Source of the DNA: CAWARU01 sp963805795
GTDB lineage: Bacteria > Pseudomonadota > Gammaproteobacteria > UBA6186 > Azoamicaceae
Direction: 5' to 3'
DNA length: 64,000 nt
NCBI GenBank assembly: GCA_963805795.1
Contig: CAWDVG010000002.1
Location: forward strand, 124,001-188,000
A program made the position numbers and the translations under genes. Of this stretch, positions 61,944-64,000 are shown piece after piece; position 1 is the stretch's first letter; each line of letters starts with the position of its first letter. The notes under the pieces are model-generated. The model was not told where the DNA came from, did not search any database, and saw nothing but the letters and a program-made list of their open reading frames with translations.

Positions 61944-64000
61944 ATGGCAATGTCAAAAGAAGATGTCCATAAACAAAAATTAGAAAAAAATAATTCAGAA
62001 TGGACAGCAGATGGTGAATTAGCGGCTCAATTATCACAAGAAGAACGTATTGATGCCCGAAAATCAAAGAGCTATTCAACGACTAATACCCCAGTCTCCG
62101 CTTTTAGTGTTTCTAATCATACTACAAATGCTCCTTGTTCTGTCCCCTTGACACCCATAGGAGCTGGGACAGCAACCGCCAATGTAAATGCTACAACTCC
62201 TGAGGCAAACACAAAGGAGCTTTCTGCCCATATCAAAACTGCTGCAGATAATAGGGCTTTGGGAACTTCCACCAGCACAACTTCCATACCACTTGCAAAC
62301 GCTCAAACCTTTGCAGAACTAGCCAATCAGCATCCCTTAATAGAAATTTATGAAATTTGTGGTGCACGTCTTGAATTTACAGAAATACTACTAGAATGGG
62401 TAGATAAGACAGATTATTATCAATTAAAAACTTATTGTCAAAAAAGACACCCTACTCTACTTCCTATCCCCAAAACTATCGAAGACCTAAAAAGTGCAGT
62501 CAATACAATTCTCAGACGCTACATTGAAAAATATAAGCATGTGATGAGTAAAATTTCGGCTGGTGCTAACCAAGATGACATCGATGATCTTTATTTCTTT
62601 TTAAAAGAAATTTCTTATAGAAAATATAATCTACACAATCAAACCGGCCCTAGGAAACATCAGAGCGCGAAAAACAATAAGACAAAATTTAACCAAAGCA
62701 AAGAGAAAGCAGAATCGCCTACATTGTTCTACAAGAGCGAGCCTGAAGAAAATACTCTGCGTCAAATATTAGCCAAATTAAAACCCACATTAAGTGATGA
62801 AGCATGCGAAATCTTAGAAAAGGGCTATGTTAAGGACACCCCTGCAGGCACTTTATATGATTTTAAAAAAATGATTGAGTTCCCATGTGATACCATGAAA
62901 GAATGGTGGGCCCTGCTAGAGAAATATGGTAAAGTTTTAATTGAAAGCAAATTCGCGCTAGCCAAAACGGAAATGGATTATGTTACCCATTTTTCAACTG
63001 AATTTCACGTCATACAGGAACTCACCCAAGAAAAGCTAATAGCTGATTTGGATATAATAGACTTACAACTTAAAACAAATCCTACCTGCAACATCACTCT
63101 ACTGTTAAAAAATTGTATCCAGGTTACCAAACATAGTTTGACACCTGTTTATAAACAGATTCAGTATTTAAATAAGATGATTGCCTTGGTAATTAATTTG
63201 ACTGCCATGTATGTAAAATTCAAAGAAGAAATGAATCGATGTGTCCAGGTATCAATAAATCTTCTTGATTTGCCCATCAAGAGCAGATCAACAGCATATC
63301 CCACATTGACTGCCTTAGATATCACCCACATTCAACAGACATATGAAAAATTTGAACTTTCAATAGACACTCTCGCCAAGCATTTTACTGAACAGTTCAA
63401 AATTCGATTTCCCATCATTCAAAGTCAAAAGGGAACAGAAAAAATCATGAGCTTTGAAAATATTAATAACGATTTAGAAGATATTGCTCAGCAAATAACT
63501 ATCGTATTAAATAATCATGAAATATATACTTTACAACAACTCATAAAGATTGAGCAGGCAAAAAAACAAGCATCGGATAATGCTAAGGAAACTGCTCAAA
63601 CCTCAAGCCTAACTAATGGAACTTCCTCTGATAGTAATGCTAAAACAGCATCTGAAAATGCTGCCGGCCAAAAAACATCGGGGGGTGTGGAATCAGTGAC
63701 CATGGTGCACAATCGATTATCTACATCCGTGACTGCCTCTAGTACACCACAAGCGATAACGCTGGAAGATTGGACTAAACATGTAGAAGAAAGAAGAGCA
63801 GAAAAAACAAGGTTAGCAAATGAATCTAGATTAAAAGCAACCGAGGACCTTCGTCTTCAAGTTAAGAAAAAAAGAGAGGCTCAAAATAAGTTTGCCCTCC
63901 CCTTAGCGGATCTTAAGCTAAGAGAAGAAAAAATTCATATATCTTTAAGACAGAATCCTACCATTCAAGATTTATTTCTGGCTTTATATTCATTTCATCC
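61944..64000 (+). CDS. Large hypothetical protein (effector-like), C-terminus beyond window
   Basis: The frame is open from an ATG with AGGAG 7 bases upstream to the right edge, at least 685 residues. The N-terminal ~120 residues are Ser/Thr/Ala-rich and likely disordered. From about 130 on there are helical segments (FTEILLEWVDKTDYYQLKTY; IEKYKHVMSKISAG), then a long mixed helical region. Near residue 610 a charged coiled coil begins (EDWTKHVEERRAEKTRLANE). No signal peptide, membrane segment or known domain was recognised. Confidence 0.75.
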   Translation, partial: MAMSKEDVHKQKLEKNNSEWTADGELAAQLSQEERIDARKSKSYSTTNTPVSAFSVSNHTTNAPCSVPLTPIGAGTATANVNATTPEANTKELSAHIKTAADNRALGTSTSTTSIPLANAQTFAELANQHPLIEIYEICGARLEFTEILLEWVDKTDYYQLKTYCQKRHPTLLPIPKTIEDLKSAVNTILRRYIEKYKHVMSKISAGANQDDIDDLYFFLKEISYRKYNLHNQTGPRKHQSAKNNKTKFNQSKEKAESPTLFYKSEPEENTLRQILAKLKPTLSDEACEILEKGYVKDTPAGTLYDFKKMIEFPCDTMKEWWALLEKYGKVLIESKFALAKTEMDYVTHFSTEFHVIQELTQEKLIADLDIIDLQLKTNPTCNITLLLKNCIQVTKHSLTPVYKQIQYLNKMIALVINLTAMYVKFKEEMNRCVQVSINLLDLPIKSRSTAYPTLTALDITHIQQTYEKFELSIDTLAKHFTEQFKIRFPIIQSQKGTEKIMSFENINNDLEDIAQQITIVLNNHEIYTLQQLIKIEQAKKQASDNAKETAQTSSLTNGTSSDSNAKTASENAAGQKTSGGVESVTMVHNRLSTSVTASSTPQAITLEDWTKHVEERRAEKTRLANESRLKATEDLRLQVKKKREAQNKFALPLADLKLREEKIHISLRQNPTIQDLFLALYSFH

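Noticed and set aside
1..64000. CRISPR arrays, rRNA genes, prophage
   Set aside because: No regularly spaced repeats, cas genes, rRNA sequence or phage structural genes were seen.

Overview
The window is AT-rich by eye and carries the gene content of a gammaproteobacterium: the tsaE-amiB-mutL / miaA-hfq-hflX-hflK-hflC-yjeT / rnr-rlmB neighbourhood, efp-epmA, psd-orn, parC-parE, waaA and tolC. Dense candidate effector genes (long coiled-coil, proline-rich, ankyrin and lipase-like proteins), several toxin-antitoxin modules, remnants of mobile genes and scattered palindromic repeats suggest a host-associated member of the Legionellales (Legionella/Coxiella/Berkiella-like). That placement is an inference from gene order and protein motifs; no database search was possible.

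Layout. 1-1149: the 5' part of a secreted phosphodiester glycosidase gene, running off the left edge. 1234-10316: one long minus-strand block in the order miaA, hfq, hflX, hflK, hflC, yjeT, rnr, rlmB, with tRNA-Leu(CAG) on the other strand; rnr is broken by frameshifts. 10317-19500: a block that separates miaA from mutL, which are adjacent in E. coli and relatives. It holds three large proteins of unknown function (one a 1.4-kilo-residue coiled-coil protein with formin-like polyproline blocks), a HigA remnant and an AAA ATPase with a palindromic promoter. 19501-26910: mutL, amiB, tsaE, nnrD, orn and psd. 27101-36993: a SnoaL-LuxR regulator in an apparent operon with a lipase-like protein, VapBC, further effector-like proteins, and the efp-epmA translation-factor pair. 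37037-38746: a complete IS66-family element with an 8-bp target duplication, sitting in the loop of a transcription terminator. 38797-47421: a porin-like protein, MntA-HepT, then parC, parE and hppA, all interrupted by single-base indels. 47481-56641: a second beta-barrel protein, rimB-rimK, nudF, a pcm-like gene with tolC, a Phd/PIN toxin-antitoxin module with its promoter and operators, an FAD oxidoreductase and an aldo/keto reductase. 56623-64000: an ankyrin protein, a second AAA ATPase with a palindromic promoter, a transposase remnant, waaA, and the start of a long protein that runs off the right edge.

How the genes work together. The housekeeping part covers RNA processing and modification (RNase R, RlmB, MiaA, Hfq, Orn, TsaE), membrane quality control (HflKC), envelope work (AmiB, Psd, WaaA, TolC), DNA repair and topology (MutL, topoisomerase IV), and EF-P with its lysylation enzyme. 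The accessory part is a patchwork of probable secreted proteins and addiction modules, with repeats at many of the seams.

Two cautions. First, the frameshifts are confined to rnr, parC, parE and hppA while nearly every other gene is clean. ParC and ParE are normally essential, so unpolished sequence is at least as likely as real gene decay. Second, 'effector' is used here only for size, composition and context; no secretion signal was tested.
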